Origin: an uncultured Bryobacterales bacterium
Lineage (GTDB): Bacteria > Acidobacteriota > Terriglobia > Bryobacterales > UBA6623
NCBI GenBank assembly: GCA_951813065.1
Contig: CATOTH010000002.1
Location: 682,001-746,000, forward strand
DNA length: 64,000 nt
Direction of reading: 5' to 3'
The notes below the pieces were generated by a model. The model was not told where the DNA came from, did no database searches, and was given only the letters and a program-made list of their open reading frames with translations. A program made the position numbers and the translations under genes. Numbering within the stretch: position 1 is the first letter of the stretch; each line of letters opens with the position of its first letter. Below are positions 19,892 to 28,447 of this stretch, in pieces.

Positions 19892-21238
19892 ATGAGACGC
19901 ATCATCGGATACACAGCGGTCGTTCTGGCGCTCGGTTGCCAGGGCGCTCCCGAGGGCACGGTTTGCTTCGAAGATGTCAGCGTGCTCCCCATGGACAGCG
20001 AGCGCGTCCTGGCTGGGCAGACCGTGATCGTCTCGGAGGGTCGGATTGCCAGCATGGGGCCTGCCAGCGAATTGAATGCTCCGCGAGGCTCTCTGGTTGT
20101 CGACGGGCAGGGCAAGTTCCTGCTGCCCGGCTTCACCGAGATGCACGGCCACTTGCCAAGGCCCGATACCGCCCCCGAGGAGGTCGACCGCATCTTGTAC
20201 CTGTTTCTCTCGAACGGCGTCACGACGGTGCGTGGCATGCTTGGCAATCCGTTCCATCTTGAGCTGCGTCAGCAGATCGAATCCGGCGAACGGTTGGGTC
20301 CTACGCTCTATGCGGCCGGGCCGGCCTTCCGCGGAACACCTGACCTGACGGTCGAGGAGGCCCGCAACCGGGTTCGAGAGCAGAAGAATGCCGGGTTCGA
20401 CCTGCTCAAGATCCTTGAGGGTCTTAGCGTTGATGTCTATGCGGCGATCGCTGACGAGGCGAACGAGGTGGGCCTGCCGTTCGGGGGGCATGTCCCCAAC
20501 GCAGTGGGCCTACACGAGGCCTTGGCGGCGGGCCAGGGCAGCATCGACCACCTGGACAACTACCTGGAGGCCCTTGAACCCGAGGATTCGCCGATCAGGG
20601 AAGCCGACCCGTCGACTCGTTCCCGCGAACTTGGCCTTCACGTCGACGAGCGCAAGATTCCCGACTTGGCCGCTGTGACCAAGACGGCGGGAGCCTCTGT
20701 CGTGCCGACGATGGCATTGTGGGAAACATTCAACTCTGACCGGGCGGTCGAGGAGTTTGCTCGGCTTGACGAGTTGAAGTATCTACCGCGCGAGACTGTT
20801 GAAAGCTGGATCGAATCGCAGACGAACCGTCTTCAGCGCCTGAATCCCGCGTCGGGCAAGCGTGTCATCGAGATACGCAAGAGCGTGCTGAAGGCACTGC
20901 GAGACGCCGGGGTACGCATCGTCTTCGGTACCGACGCCCCGCAGGTCTTCAATGTCCCGGGTTTCTCAATCCACCGCGAGATGGCAATCATGGCATCCGC
21001 GGGCATGACTCCGTTCGAGATCCTTGCGTCCGGCACACGCAATGCCGCCGAGCATTTCGGAAGTGAGGGGTTCGGTCAAGTGGCGGTTGGCAGGCGCGCG
21101 GATCTCATCCTGCTGGAGGCCAATCCGCTGGATGACCTGGCGAACATGGCCCGCAGGGCGGGTGTCATGGTGCGGGGCCGCTGGTTGCCCGAAGCCGAGA
21201 TCCAAGCGAGACTTGCCGAATTCGCTGGGGGTGAGTGA
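19892..21238 (+). CDS. amidohydrolase-family lipoprotein (prolidase-like)
   Basis: A 448-residue metal-dependent hydrolase with a lipoprotein signal (VVLALGCQG). Amidohydrolase landmarks in order: LLPGFTEMHGHLP (HxH), LLKILEG (the likely carboxylated Lys), GGHVPNAVGLHEAL, GSIDHLDN and VFGTDAP (final Asp). The C-terminal beta part closes with VGRRADLILLEANPLDDL. Such exported enzymes usually cleave dipeptides or cyclic amides. The start ATG 19892 is preceded by AAGGCAAGG; the frame is open farther upstream. Confidence 0.88.
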   Translation: MRRIIGYTAVVLALGCQGAPEGTVCFEDVSVLPMDSERVLAGQTVIVSEGRIASMGPASELNAPRGSLVVDGQGKFLLPGFTEMHGHLPRPDTAPEEVDRILYLFLSNGVTTVRGMLGNPFHLELRQQIESGERLGPTLYAAGPAFRGTPDLTVEEARNRVREQKNAGFDLLKILEGLSVDVYAAIADEANEVGLPFGGHVPNAVGLHEALAAGQGSIDHLDNYLEALEPEDSPIREADPSTRSRELGLHVDERKIPDLAAVTKTAGASVVPTMALWETFNSDRAVEEFARLDELKYLPRETVESWIESQTNRLQRLNPASGKRVIEIRKSVLKALRDAGVRIVFGTDAPQVFNVPGFSIHREMAIMASAGMTPFEILASGTRNAAEHFGSEGFGQVAVGRRADLILLEANPLDDLANMARRAGVMVRGRWLPEAEIQARLAEFAGGE

Positions 21239-21275
21239 ACCCGGCCGGGACTTCTCTTCCCGATCCCGGGTGGCG

Positions 21276-22472
21276 CTATCGCAAGTTCCGGAAAAACTTC
21301 GCGACGTCCGCGACGTAGAGAGCCGGCTCCTCCATAGCCGCGAAATGGCCTCCCCGCGGCATTTCGGTCCATTGAACGACGTTGTAGCGGCTTTCGACCC
21401 ACTTGCGCGGCGAGAAGAAGATCTCACCCGGAAAGACCGCGATCGCCGTCGGCACCTTGACGTGACCGCCCTGACGCCGGTTCCGGCGGGATTCGTAGTA
21501 GAGGCGAACGGCCGACGGCATGGTCTCGGTCGCCCAGTAGAGCATGATATTCGTCAGCAGTTGATCCTTTGAGAAGCGACTCTCGATATCGCCCCCGCAG
21601 TCACTCCACGCCCGAAACTTCTCGACGACCCAAGCCGCGAGGCCGGCTGGCGAATCGTTCAATCCGTATGCGAGAGTCAACGGTTTCGTTCCTTGGATGT
21701 TGCCGTACGCATTCTCCCCCTGCCACCACGCCGCACGCTCCTTGTATCGCCTGAGTTCCCATGCGGGAATGCCTTGCTCGGGATTCTCCATCCCGCGCGG
21801 CGGTCCGCCACCGATCATGTTGAGGTGGATCCCGATCAGTCGATCCGGATGATCCCTGGCCAGCCACGCGGACACAGATGAGCCCCAGTCCCCGCCCTGG
21901 GCACCGTAACGACCGTACCCGAGACGCTCCATTAGTTTCGCCACAACCGCCGCGACTTGATCCACGCTCATGCCGCTTTTGACGGCAGGGCCGGAGAATC
22001 CGTACCCGGGCATCGATGGCAGCACGACATGGAATGCGTCCGAAGCACGGCCGCCGTGGGCTTCCGGGTCCGTCAGCGGTCCGATCACGCCCATGAATTC
22101 ATAGACCGAGCCCGGCCAGCCGTGGGTGATGACCAGAGGCATCGCATCCGCGTGTTTCGACCTTGCGTGGATGAAGTGCATGTCGATGCCGTCGATTTCG
22201 GTCTTGAAGTGGGGTAGTTCGTTCAACTCGGCTTCGTGCTGGCGCCAGTCGTACCGCGTGCGCCAGTATGCGAGGAGGTCCTCCATGTATTCCCGGTCGG
22301 ACCCGTACTCCCACCCGCTTCCCGGAATCTGGCCTGGCAGCCGCGTCCGTTCGAGCCGTTCCTTCAAGTCGACCAGCGCCGCATTGTCGAGGCGAATCGT
22401 GAATTCACGCACCTGAGCACTTCCTCCAACTGCGCATGCCGCGAGCAACGCCGCTACTACGGAACGTGGCAC
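21276..22472 (-). CDS. secreted epoxide hydrolase (alpha/beta hydrolase fold, EHN domain)
   Basis: A 398-residue enzyme with a signal peptide (about 1-20, ending GGSAQ). An EHN N-terminal domain (FTIRLDNAALVDLKERLERT) precedes the alpha/beta hydrolase core with oxyanion motif HGWPGSVYEF, nucleophile Asp in GAQGGDWGSSVS, lid tyrosines, and catalytic His in PRGGHFAAMEEP. This is the layout of microsomal-type epoxide hydrolases. Export is unusual for the family as commonly studied. It is convergent with the amidohydrolase gene. Confidence 0.9.
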   Translation of the reverse strand: MPRSVVAALLAACAVGGSAQVREFTIRLDNAALVDLKERLERTRLPGQIPGSGWEYGSDREYMEDLLAYWRTRYDWRQHEAELNELPHFKTEIDGIDMHFIHARSKHADAMPLVITHGWPGSVYEFMGVIGPLTDPEAHGGRASDAFHVVLPSMPGYGFSGPAVKSGMSVDQVAAVVAKLMERLGYGRYGAQGGDWGSSVSAWLARDHPDRLIGIHLNMIGGGPPRGMENPEQGIPAWELRRYKERAAWWQGENAYGNIQGTKPLTLAYGLNDSPAGLAAWVVEKFRAWSDCGGDIESRFSKDQLLTNIMLYWATETMPSAVRLYYESRRNRRQGGHVKVPTAIAVFPGEIFFSPRKWVESRYNVVQWTEMPRGGHFAAMEEPALYVADVAKFFRNLR

Positions 22473-22661
22473 GGGACCATTGTATGCGCCGGTCTGATTT
22501 CGGAGAGCGGGGAAACCGCCCCCTGCGGAAGTCGCTTCGGAACCGGCCGCAACTGCGCGCGGCCTCCAGCCGCGCCCCGATCTCCCTGCTACCCATGCCC
22601 GGCGATGGACGCGGGCCGCTAAGACACCTTATAGTGAGGGTACCGGGACTTGGCGGAAGCG

Positions 22662-22892
22662 ATGCGCAAGACGGCCACATCTCAGCAATTGGAGTTCCAG
22701 GTCATCGATCCGAGTGTGGTCGACACCGCGCGGGGCAGTGTGTTCGAGCCCAGGCCGGTCAAGCGCTTTCCGTGCCGGGTTTGCAGTACCCCAGGAGCCA
22801 CGGAACGCTCGGATGGTCTCTGCTGGGTATGTAGTCGGTTGAAATTCAGCGCTTGGCGGGATCGGGAAGCGCAGGTTTCCACCCTCGAGTAG
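22662..22892 (+). CDS. small zinc-ribbon protein
   Basis: A protein of about 76 residues with a single CxxC-x15-CxxC ribbon (CRVCSTPGATERSDG, then CWVC). A TTATAGT box at 22629-22635 can serve as -10. Starts possible are TTG 22650 or ATG 22662; the ATG is chosen. It lies 61 bases upstream of asd and is probably cotranscribed with it. No function can be named. Confidence 0.5.
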   Translation: MRKTATSQQLEFQVIDPSVVDTARGSVFEPRPVKRFPCRVCSTPGATERSDGLCWVCSRLKFSAWRDREAQVSTLE

Positions 22893-22953
22893 TCGGCTCG
22901 CCGAGGCGGGTCATCGGCATCGGTCCTAGTCGGGCCGCCAATGGAGCAATCGC

Positions 22954-24057
22954 GTGTTGCGGGTCGGATTTGTCGGTTGGCGCGGGATGGTTGGCACCGT
23001 CCTGCTCGACAGGATGCGCTCCCAAGGTGACCTTGGGAGCTTGGAACTCCATTTCTTCAGCACTTCCAACGCCGGCGGGCCCGCTCCGGACGGAGCCGCC
23101 GAGCCGCTGCTTCAGGACGCTGACGACACTGCGCGGCTTGGGCGGTGCGATGCCGTGTTGAGTTGCCAGGGGGGGGCGTACACGTCCTACGCCTACCCTC
23201 AGCTGCGGTCGTCTGGATGGAACGGGTATTGGATCGATGCTTCGTCCACGCTACGTCTGGACGACGATGCGACGCTGGTTCTGGATCCCGTGAACGGCGA
23301 CAGAATCCGGAAGCGGCTCGCGGAAGGCTGTCGGACATTTGTCGGGTCCAACTGCACCGTCAGTCTGTTGCTAATGGCGACTGCGGGGCTTTTCCGCGAA
23401 GGCTTGGTGGAATGGGTCAATACCACGACCTACCAAGCTGTTTCCGGCGCCGGTGCCCGCAAGCTGACGGAACTTGCCCGGCAGATCAGTTACTTGGGCC
23501 TACCCCATGCCGAACTGGAACGGCTCTCGAGCGTGCAGGTCGAGGCTTCGGTCACGCGGGCCCAGGGAGCGGACACGCTGCCTGTGGCGGAGATCGGCGC
23601 TCCTCTGGCTTGCAATGTCCTGCCCTGGATCGACCGGGCGATGGAAAGCGGACAGACGCGCGAGGAGTGGAAGGCGAGCGTCGAGGCGACCAAGATACTG
23701 GGGTCTGAATCCCCAGTTATCATTGACGGAACTTGTGCCCGCGTGGATGCGATGCGCTGCCACAGCCAGGCATTGTGCATCAAGCTCTCCCGGGACATTC
23801 CCATCGATGAATTGAGAGCCATCTTGGGGAGCGGTCACAGCTGGGTCCGGCTGGTCGACAACTCCCAGGCGGCGACCTTGCAGCAACTGACTCCGGCTGC
23901 AGTGGCGGGCAGCTTGGACATTGCCGTGGGACGCATTCGCAAGCTGGGCATGGGCCCCGAGTACCTGGGAGCATTCACGGTGGGCGACCAGCTTCTGTGG
24001 GGAGCCGCGGAACCGCTCCGCAGGCTGCTCGGGATCCTCCGCGAGCAGCGCGGCTAG
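22954..24057 (+). CDS. asd: aspartate-semialdehyde dehydrogenase
   Basis: A 367-residue enzyme that reduces aspartyl-4-phosphate to aspartate semialdehyde in Lys/Met/Thr and diaminopimelate synthesis. It is of the enterobacterial type: N-terminus VGFVGWRGMVGTVLLDRM, nucleophilic Cys134 in FVGSNCTVSLLLMA, substrate loop TYQAVSGAGARKLTELA, and the late His in VDAMRCHSQAL. The start is GTG 22954 with GGAG seven bases upstream. Confidence 0.95.
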   Translation: MLRVGFVGWRGMVGTVLLDRMRSQGDLGSLELHFFSTSNAGGPAPDGAAEPLLQDADDTARLGRCDAVLSCQGGAYTSYAYPQLRSSGWNGYWIDASSTLRLDDDATLVLDPVNGDRIRKRLAEGCRTFVGSNCTVSLLLMATAGLFREGLVEWVNTTTYQAVSGAGARKLTELARQISYLGLPHAELERLSSVQVEASVTRAQGADTLPVAEIGAPLACNVLPWIDRAMESGQTREEWKASVEATKILGSESPVIIDGTCARVDAMRCHSQALCIKLSRDIPIDELRAILGSGHSWVRLVDNSQAATLQQLTPAAVAGSLDIAVGRIRKLGMGPEYLGAFTVGDQLLWGAAEPLRRLLGILREQRG

Positions 24058-24194
24058 CCGCCGGACCCGCAGCGTCGGTCGCGACGATCTTCGCCGAGCC
24101 GTGCCCTCAGCGGCGCGCTCCCGTTCCTGAGAGGGAATCCCGGACAGCCGATTTGCGGAGTTCTTGCGGTTTCTGGCAAGAAAACTCCGGATCA

Positions 24195-24239
24195 GCTTGC
24201 ATATAGGCGAATAAAATACGAATATATAGGCATGCAAGC
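24195..24239. repeat. inverted repeat bracketing a leaderless promoter
   Basis: GCTTGCAT (24195-24202) and ATGCAAGC (24232-24239) are perfect inverted copies 29 bases apart. The left arm contains a -35 box TTGCAT (24197-24202); a -10 candidate GAATAT lies at 24220-24225 after 17 bases; the right arm starts with the ATG of the radical SAM gene, where transcription is predicted to begin. Two further direct repeats lie between: ATATAGGC (24201, 24224) and CGAATA (24208, 24219). Confidence 0.4.
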
Positions 24240-25227
24240 AGAAACGCTCACGGGTATTGCGCGCATGGCCGCTGGCGGCGTGTCGCTTGGCAAGAAGCGC
24301 CAAGTGGAATACCGCAGCCTCCCGTCGCGAAGCATCCTCAACCGATGCGCCAATCCAAGGATGCCTTTCCGCTGGACCGTCAATCCCTATCGAGGTTGCG
24401 AGATCGGATGCCACTACTGCTACGCGGCGTACACCCACAAGTATCTGGGAATTGAGGATCCGAGCCTCTTCGACTCCCTGATCTACTCCAAGAACCAGGC
24501 CAGGGAGATCCTGCAACGTGAACTCGAGCGAGGTGTCGAGGGAGCGATCGCGGTCGGAACCGGCACTGATCCCTATCAGCCGGCGGAGCGCCGTTTCGAG
24601 ACCACCCGGGGCATTCTCGAGGCGTTCGCCGAGGCTTCCGGGAACGAGATCGGAATCACCACCAAGTCAGATCTCATCCTCCGCGACATCGATCTCCTGG
24701 GGAAAATCGCCGCTAGCAACGACCTTCACGTCAACGTTACGATCACGACAATGGACGCAGCCTTGGCGCGGGCCCTGGAGCCCCGTGCGGCACACCCGCT
24801 CAAGCGCATCGACGCGGTTCGAGAACTCCGCTGGCGCGGGATCGAGTCGGGCGTCTTCTCCGCTCCGGTGCTGCCGCTGCTCACCGACACCACCGAGATC
24901 CTGGATGCGGTCGCACGGTCCTCGAAGCGGGCCAACGCCACATACTGGAACGCGCACGCCCTATTCCTGCAGCCGGCCGCGAGGCAGCGCCTAATGCCCT
25001 TTCTCAGGAGGCAGTTCCCGCACTTGGTGGCGCGCTACAGGAACCACTACAAGAAGGGTGCGTACGTATCGCCCGGATACAGCGAATGGCTCGCTGCGAA
25101 GGTGGATCGGATCCGCCGCCGGCACGGCCTGCCCGACCGCACCCCGGGAGACTCCCGAAAGGAAGTTGGTGCCGTTGTCAGAATCCCCGTCGACCAACTC
25201 GGCCTCTTCGACCAGGCCTGCCGGTAG
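24232..25227 (+). CDS. radical SAM protein of the SPL-like (PA0069/Rv2578c) family
   Basis: A 331-residue radical SAM enzyme. The cluster motif is GCEIGCHYCYAAYTHKY (CxxxCxxC), placed after MPFRWTVNPYRGCE as in spore-photoproduct-lyase-like proteins. GVEGAIAVGTGTDPYQPAE and NEIGITTKSDLILRDIDLL also match this family. The role of the family is undefined; relatives are often linked to DNA repair. The start ATG 24232 is chosen because the sequence immediately upstream is a compact AT-rich promoter region; no ribosome site is present, consistent with leaderless translation. Confidence 0.85.
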   Translation: MQAETLTGIARMAAGGVSLGKKRQVEYRSLPSRSILNRCANPRMPFRWTVNPYRGCEIGCHYCYAAYTHKYLGIEDPSLFDSLIYSKNQAREILQRELERGVEGAIAVGTGTDPYQPAERRFETTRGILEAFAEASGNEIGITTKSDLILRDIDLLGKIAASNDLHVNVTITTMDAALARALEPRAAHPLKRIDAVRELRWRGIESGVFSAPVLPLLTDTTEILDAVARSSKRANATYWNAHALFLQPAARQRLMPFLRRQFPHLVARYRNHYKKGAYVSPGYSEWLAAKVDRIRRRHGLPDRTPGDSRKEVGAVVRIPVDQLGLFDQACR

Positions 25228-25469
25228 GCCCGGCGTCGAGCCTTCGTGTCCAAGTACAACCCCTCGCGGGCAATTCGAACGCCCCCGTCACCGTCCGCGC
25301 GTCTCCGGGAATCGGTCCTGGCACCCTCGGCAGGTCCGTCCACCCCACTTCCAAATGCCATGTTTCCAAGAGCGGCTGGAGGCCTGTTTGACCTCCCGCA
25401 GGCGCTCGCTCGTCAAAACGATGCGAAAGGGATTGTTTCCAAGAGAGCAAGACACCGCTGTTTCTCGGT
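25228..25469. other. gene-free stretch before accD
   Basis: No gene is recognised between the radical SAM stop and the accD promoter. Short open frames on both strands lack family signals. A 12-bp direct repeat TGTTTCCAAGAG occurs at 25361 and 25434. The downstream part of the gap (25470-25541) is described separately. Confidence 0.4.
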
Positions 25470-25526
25470 TTGAGGAAACCCGGCGGATAAGGCTATGATC
25501 AGATCATCCTAGGTGCCGGGTTTCCT
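25470..25526 (+). promoter_or_regulatory. accD operon promoter inside an inverted repeat
   Basis: TTGAGG (25470-25475), 18-base spacer and TATGAT (25494-25499) form a plausible promoter; start near 25506. It is bracketed by a perfect 12-bp inverted repeat AGGAAACCCGGC (25473-25484) and GCCGGGTTTCCT (25515-25526), with a second dyad ATGATC-A-GATCAT (25495-25507) nested in the centre. The right arm ends 15 bases before the accD ATG. The layout suggests an operator or an mRNA leader hairpin controlling accD-folC-plsC-xylB. Confidence 0.5.
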
Positions 25527-25541
25527 GGGTGCTCGCAATTG

Positions 25542-26375
25542 ATGCCTTGGTTCCGCCGCGAGAACGAACCCAAGAGAGTTCACACCGAGGGCCTCTGGAT
25601 CAAGTGCGACGAATGTTCCGCGCCGATCTGGAAAAAGGATCTCGAAGCCGATGCCATGGTCTGCGGGAAGTGCGGCTTTCACTTCAAGATCACGGCCAAT
25701 CAGCGGCTCGCGATGCTGTTTGACGAAAGCCGCTGGGACGATGTCGGCGGCAACCTGAGTTCCACGAACGAGTTACAGTTTGCAGACCGCAAGTCTTACT
25801 CGGAGCGTCTAGCCGATGCGAAGGTAAAGACTGGTCTGGACGACGCGGTCATTTGTGGCCGCGGGCGTCTGAACGGGCGCGACATCGTCATTTGCGCCAT
25901 GGAGTACCGCTTCATTGGCGGCAGCATGGGCGCGGTGGTTGGCGAGAAGCTCACGCGGGCGGCGGAACTCTCTGCTAGTGCCGGCGTGCCCCTCGTGATC
26001 GTCTCCGCCTCGGGCGGGGCTCGCATGATGGAGGGCATGGTGAGCTTGGTCCAGATGGCAAAGGTGTCCGCTGCTCTCAAGAAGCTCGATCAAGCCAAGG
26101 TTCCCTATATCAGCGTGCTGACCGATCCGACGACCGGCGGCGTAACGGCCAGCTTCGCGATGCTGGGCGACCTCAACATTGCCGAGCCAGGCGCCTTGAT
26201 CGGTTTTGCCGGTCCACGGGTCATCGAGCAGACGATCCGGCAGAAGCTGCCCAAGGGTTTTCAACGCGCGGAATTTCTGCTCAAGCACGGCATGCTGGAC
26301 GCGGTCGTCCCGCGCCCGGAGATGAAGCAGTATCTCGGGAACGCCCTGGAGTTCTTCGGCGGGCCCGCCCGCTAG
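25542..26375 (+). CDS. accD: acetyl-CoA carboxylase carboxyltransferase subunit beta
   Basis: A 277-residue subunit that, with AccA, transfers the carboxyl group from biotin to acetyl-CoA to make malonyl-CoA. The N-terminal zinc ribbon is CDEC followed by CGKCGFHF, as in the family. The crotonase-type core has GGSMGAVVGEKLTRA, VSASGGARMMEGMVSLVQMA and PTTGGVTASFAMLGD. The usual gene pair accD-folC follows the common bacterial order. ATG 25542 is chosen over the adjacent TTG 25539. The accA gene is not in the window. Confidence 0.96.
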   Translation: MPWFRRENEPKRVHTEGLWIKCDECSAPIWKKDLEADAMVCGKCGFHFKITANQRLAMLFDESRWDDVGGNLSSTNELQFADRKSYSERLADAKVKTGLDDAVICGRGRLNGRDIVICAMEYRFIGGSMGAVVGEKLTRAAELSASAGVPLVIVSASGGARMMEGMVSLVQMAKVSAALKKLDQAKVPYISVLTDPTTGGVTASFAMLGDLNIAEPGALIGFAGPRVIEQTIRQKLPKGFQRAEFLLKHGMLDAVVPRPEMKQYLGNALEFFGGPAR

Positions 26376-26381
26376 GAGCGG

Positions 26382-27665
26382 ATGGAACGCGCGAACGCTC
26401 CGGTCGAGTACCTGTTCTCCCTGCTCGGATCGATCCGCAAGGAGAGTTTCGGTCTGCACCGGATGCAGCGGCTCATGGCCGAACTGGGCCATCCCGAGCG
26501 GGCCGCTGGTATTGTTCACATTGCGGGCACGAACGGCAAGGGCTCGACCGCTGCGATGATCGAGAGCGGTCTGCGGGCAGCCGGTTGCGCCACCGGGTTA
26601 TACACCTCGCCACACCTCTCGCGGATCAACGAGCGGTTCCTGCTGAACGGTCTGCCGGTTTCGGACGCCGCGCTGGCGGCTGCCATCGAGCCGGTGAGGC
26701 GAGCGAGCGAGCGAATCGTTGCCCGCCACGGCCGGGGTGTCCACCCGACATTCTTCGAATCGGTTTCGGCGGTCGGCTTGATGCTATTCGAGAAGGCGGG
26801 GTCGGAATACAGGATTATCGAGACAGGCCTCGGCGGGAGGCTGGATGCCAGCAACGTCGTTCGTCCCGAACTGGCAGTCCTGACCCGTGTGGGGTGCGAC
26901 CACGAGCAGTACCTTGGACGCGGATTGGCTCGAATTGCTGCCGAGAAGGGGGCAATCGTCAAGCCCGGTTGTCGCGCGGTGATTGCCCCGCAGGAGCGGG
27001 AGGCGCGAGAAGTCCTGATACGGTGCTGTGCCGACGCGTGCGTTGGAGCCACCGATGTCGCTAAGGAATGGCAAGTCCGTGATGCGAAGAGCGAGAAAGG
27101 GTGCTGGAAGTTCGCTGCGATCAGCGGAGAGAAACGGATTCAGATTGATCTGGCACTCGCGGGTCAGCACCAGGTCGAGAATGCGCTGACGGCGGCCGCC
27201 GCGCTGACAGCTCTCGGCATCCCGTCAAGATCGATCGAGACGGGCATTCGAAGCACGATCTGGCCGGGTCGGCTCGAATTCGCAAAGCGCGATCCCCGAG
27301 TCTTGCTGGACGCCGCCCACAATCCGAATGGCGCCCGGGCCCTGGCAAGGTTTCTGGACAGCGAGGCGCGCGGGCGCAAGGTAACCCTGATTTACGGCTC
27401 TTCGCGGGACAAGCCGGTCGACGAGATCGCTGGTTGGATGTTTCCCGTCGCTGACCGTGTCGTCTTGACCCGCTCCAGAGTGCAGCGCTCCGCAACCCCC
27501 GGAGCCCTCCTGCAGGCGACCGGGCATCACCACGCCCGGATCGAAACCGCACCCGGAATCGAGGCCGCTCTCCGGATGGCGGCTGCGGATTCGGGCAGCG
27601 ACGACTGGATTGTGGTGACGGGCTCCCTGTTCCTTGTCGGAGAGGCGCGCGAGCTGCTTGGCTAA
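26382..27665 (+). CDS. folC: folylpolyglutamate synthase/dihydrofolate synthase
   Basis: A 427-residue ATP-dependent Mur-ligase-like enzyme adding glutamate to folates. Landmarks: P-loop IAGTNGKGSTAAMIE (about 48-55), LYTSPHLSRINERF, ETGLGGRLDASNVV and the substrate-binding LLDAAHNPNGARAL; the end is VVTGSLFLVGEAREL. AGGAG overlaps the accD stop six bases upstream of the ATG, so the gene is clearly in the accD operon. Confidence 0.95.
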   Translation: MERANAPVEYLFSLLGSIRKESFGLHRMQRLMAELGHPERAAGIVHIAGTNGKGSTAAMIESGLRAAGCATGLYTSPHLSRINERFLLNGLPVSDAALAAAIEPVRRASERIVARHGRGVHPTFFESVSAVGLMLFEKAGSEYRIIETGLGGRLDASNVVRPELAVLTRVGCDHEQYLGRGLARIAAEKGAIVKPGCRAVIAPQEREAREVLIRCCADACVGATDVAKEWQVRDAKSEKGCWKFAAISGEKRIQIDLALAGQHQVENALTAAAALTALGIPSRSIETGIRSTIWPGRLEFAKRDPRVLLDAAHNPNGARALARFLDSEARGRKVTLIYGSSRDKPVDEIAGWMFPVADRVVLTRSRVQRSATPGALLQATGHHHARIETAPGIEAALRMAAADSGSDDWIVVTGSLFLVGEARELLG

Positions 27666-27673
27666 AATCGATC

Positions 27674-28447
27674 TTGCGCTGGGTCCGTGAAATCCTGAGC
27701 TGTGTCCGCTCGGTTTGCTGGATGGTGCCGCTCCTCGTGCTGATCACCAGTGTGATGGGGTTCCTCTCGCTCCTGTCGTCGTTGATCGACAGCCGGGGCG
27801 AGATCCAGCACAGAATCGCCAGCGCTTGGGGGCGGACGTTGATGGCGGTGTTTGTCGTAGAAATGCGCCTCTCTGGGACCGAGCGCCTGGAGTCGGGGCA
27901 ATCGTACGTATTCGCGTCCAACCACTTCAGCTTGATTGACACGCCGCTCATGTTCGGCCTGATGCCGAGGCCTTTTCGCATTCTGGCCCGGTCCGGCCTG
28001 TGGAAGATCCCGTTCATAGGCTGGCACTTGAAGCGCGCCGGCCATCTACCGGTCAACCGTACCAACCCGCGCATTGCAGCTCGGAACATTGCGTACGCCG
28101 CGGAGAAGGTGCGCGAGGGTCGGTCGATCCTGATTTTCCCGGAGGGCGGCCGCCGTCGCGGTGACACGATGCGACGGTTCAAGACGGGAGCTGCCCATAT
28201 CGCGAACCAAGCGGGCGTGCCGATCGTGCCTGTCGCCATCGCCGGCACGAGCAGGATCCTGCCGCCGGGGTCGCTCCACTTGCGTCCAGGTGTAGCGGAG
28301 GTCCGCATCGGAGAGCCAATTCCGACGGCCGGGGCGAACCGAACCAGCGCGAATGTGCTGACGGACCGCGTTCGAGAAGCAATCGAGCGACTCGCCGCAG
28401 ACCCCGGCAGCTGCTCGGAACACCAACCCAACGGAGACACAGGATGA
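27674..28447 (+). CDS. plsC: 1-acyl-sn-glycerol-3-phosphate acyltransferase
   Basis: A 257-residue membrane acyltransferase of phospholipid synthesis. An N-terminal hydrophobic segment (VPLLVLITSVMGFLSLLSSL) precedes the catalytic N-H-x4-D motif in ASNHFSLIDTPLM, then FIGWHLKRAGHLPVNR and FPEGGRRRGDTMRRFKTGA (the FPEG block), and VPIVPVAIAGTS. The start is probably TTG 27674, nine bases after folC; ATG 27722 would cut into the membrane segment. Its stop overlaps xylB by ATGA. Confidence 0.9.
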   Translation: MRWVREILSCVRSVCWMVPLLVLITSVMGFLSLLSSLIDSRGEIQHRIASAWGRTLMAVFVVEMRLSGTERLESGQSYVFASNHFSLIDTPLMFGLMPRPFRILARSGLWKIPFIGWHLKRAGHLPVNRTNPRIAARNIAYAAEKVREGRSILIFPEGGRRRGDTMRRFKTGAAHIANQAGVPIVPVAIAGTSRILPPGSLHLRPGVAEVRIGEPIPTAGANRTSANVLTDRVREAIERLAADPGSCSEHQPNGDTG

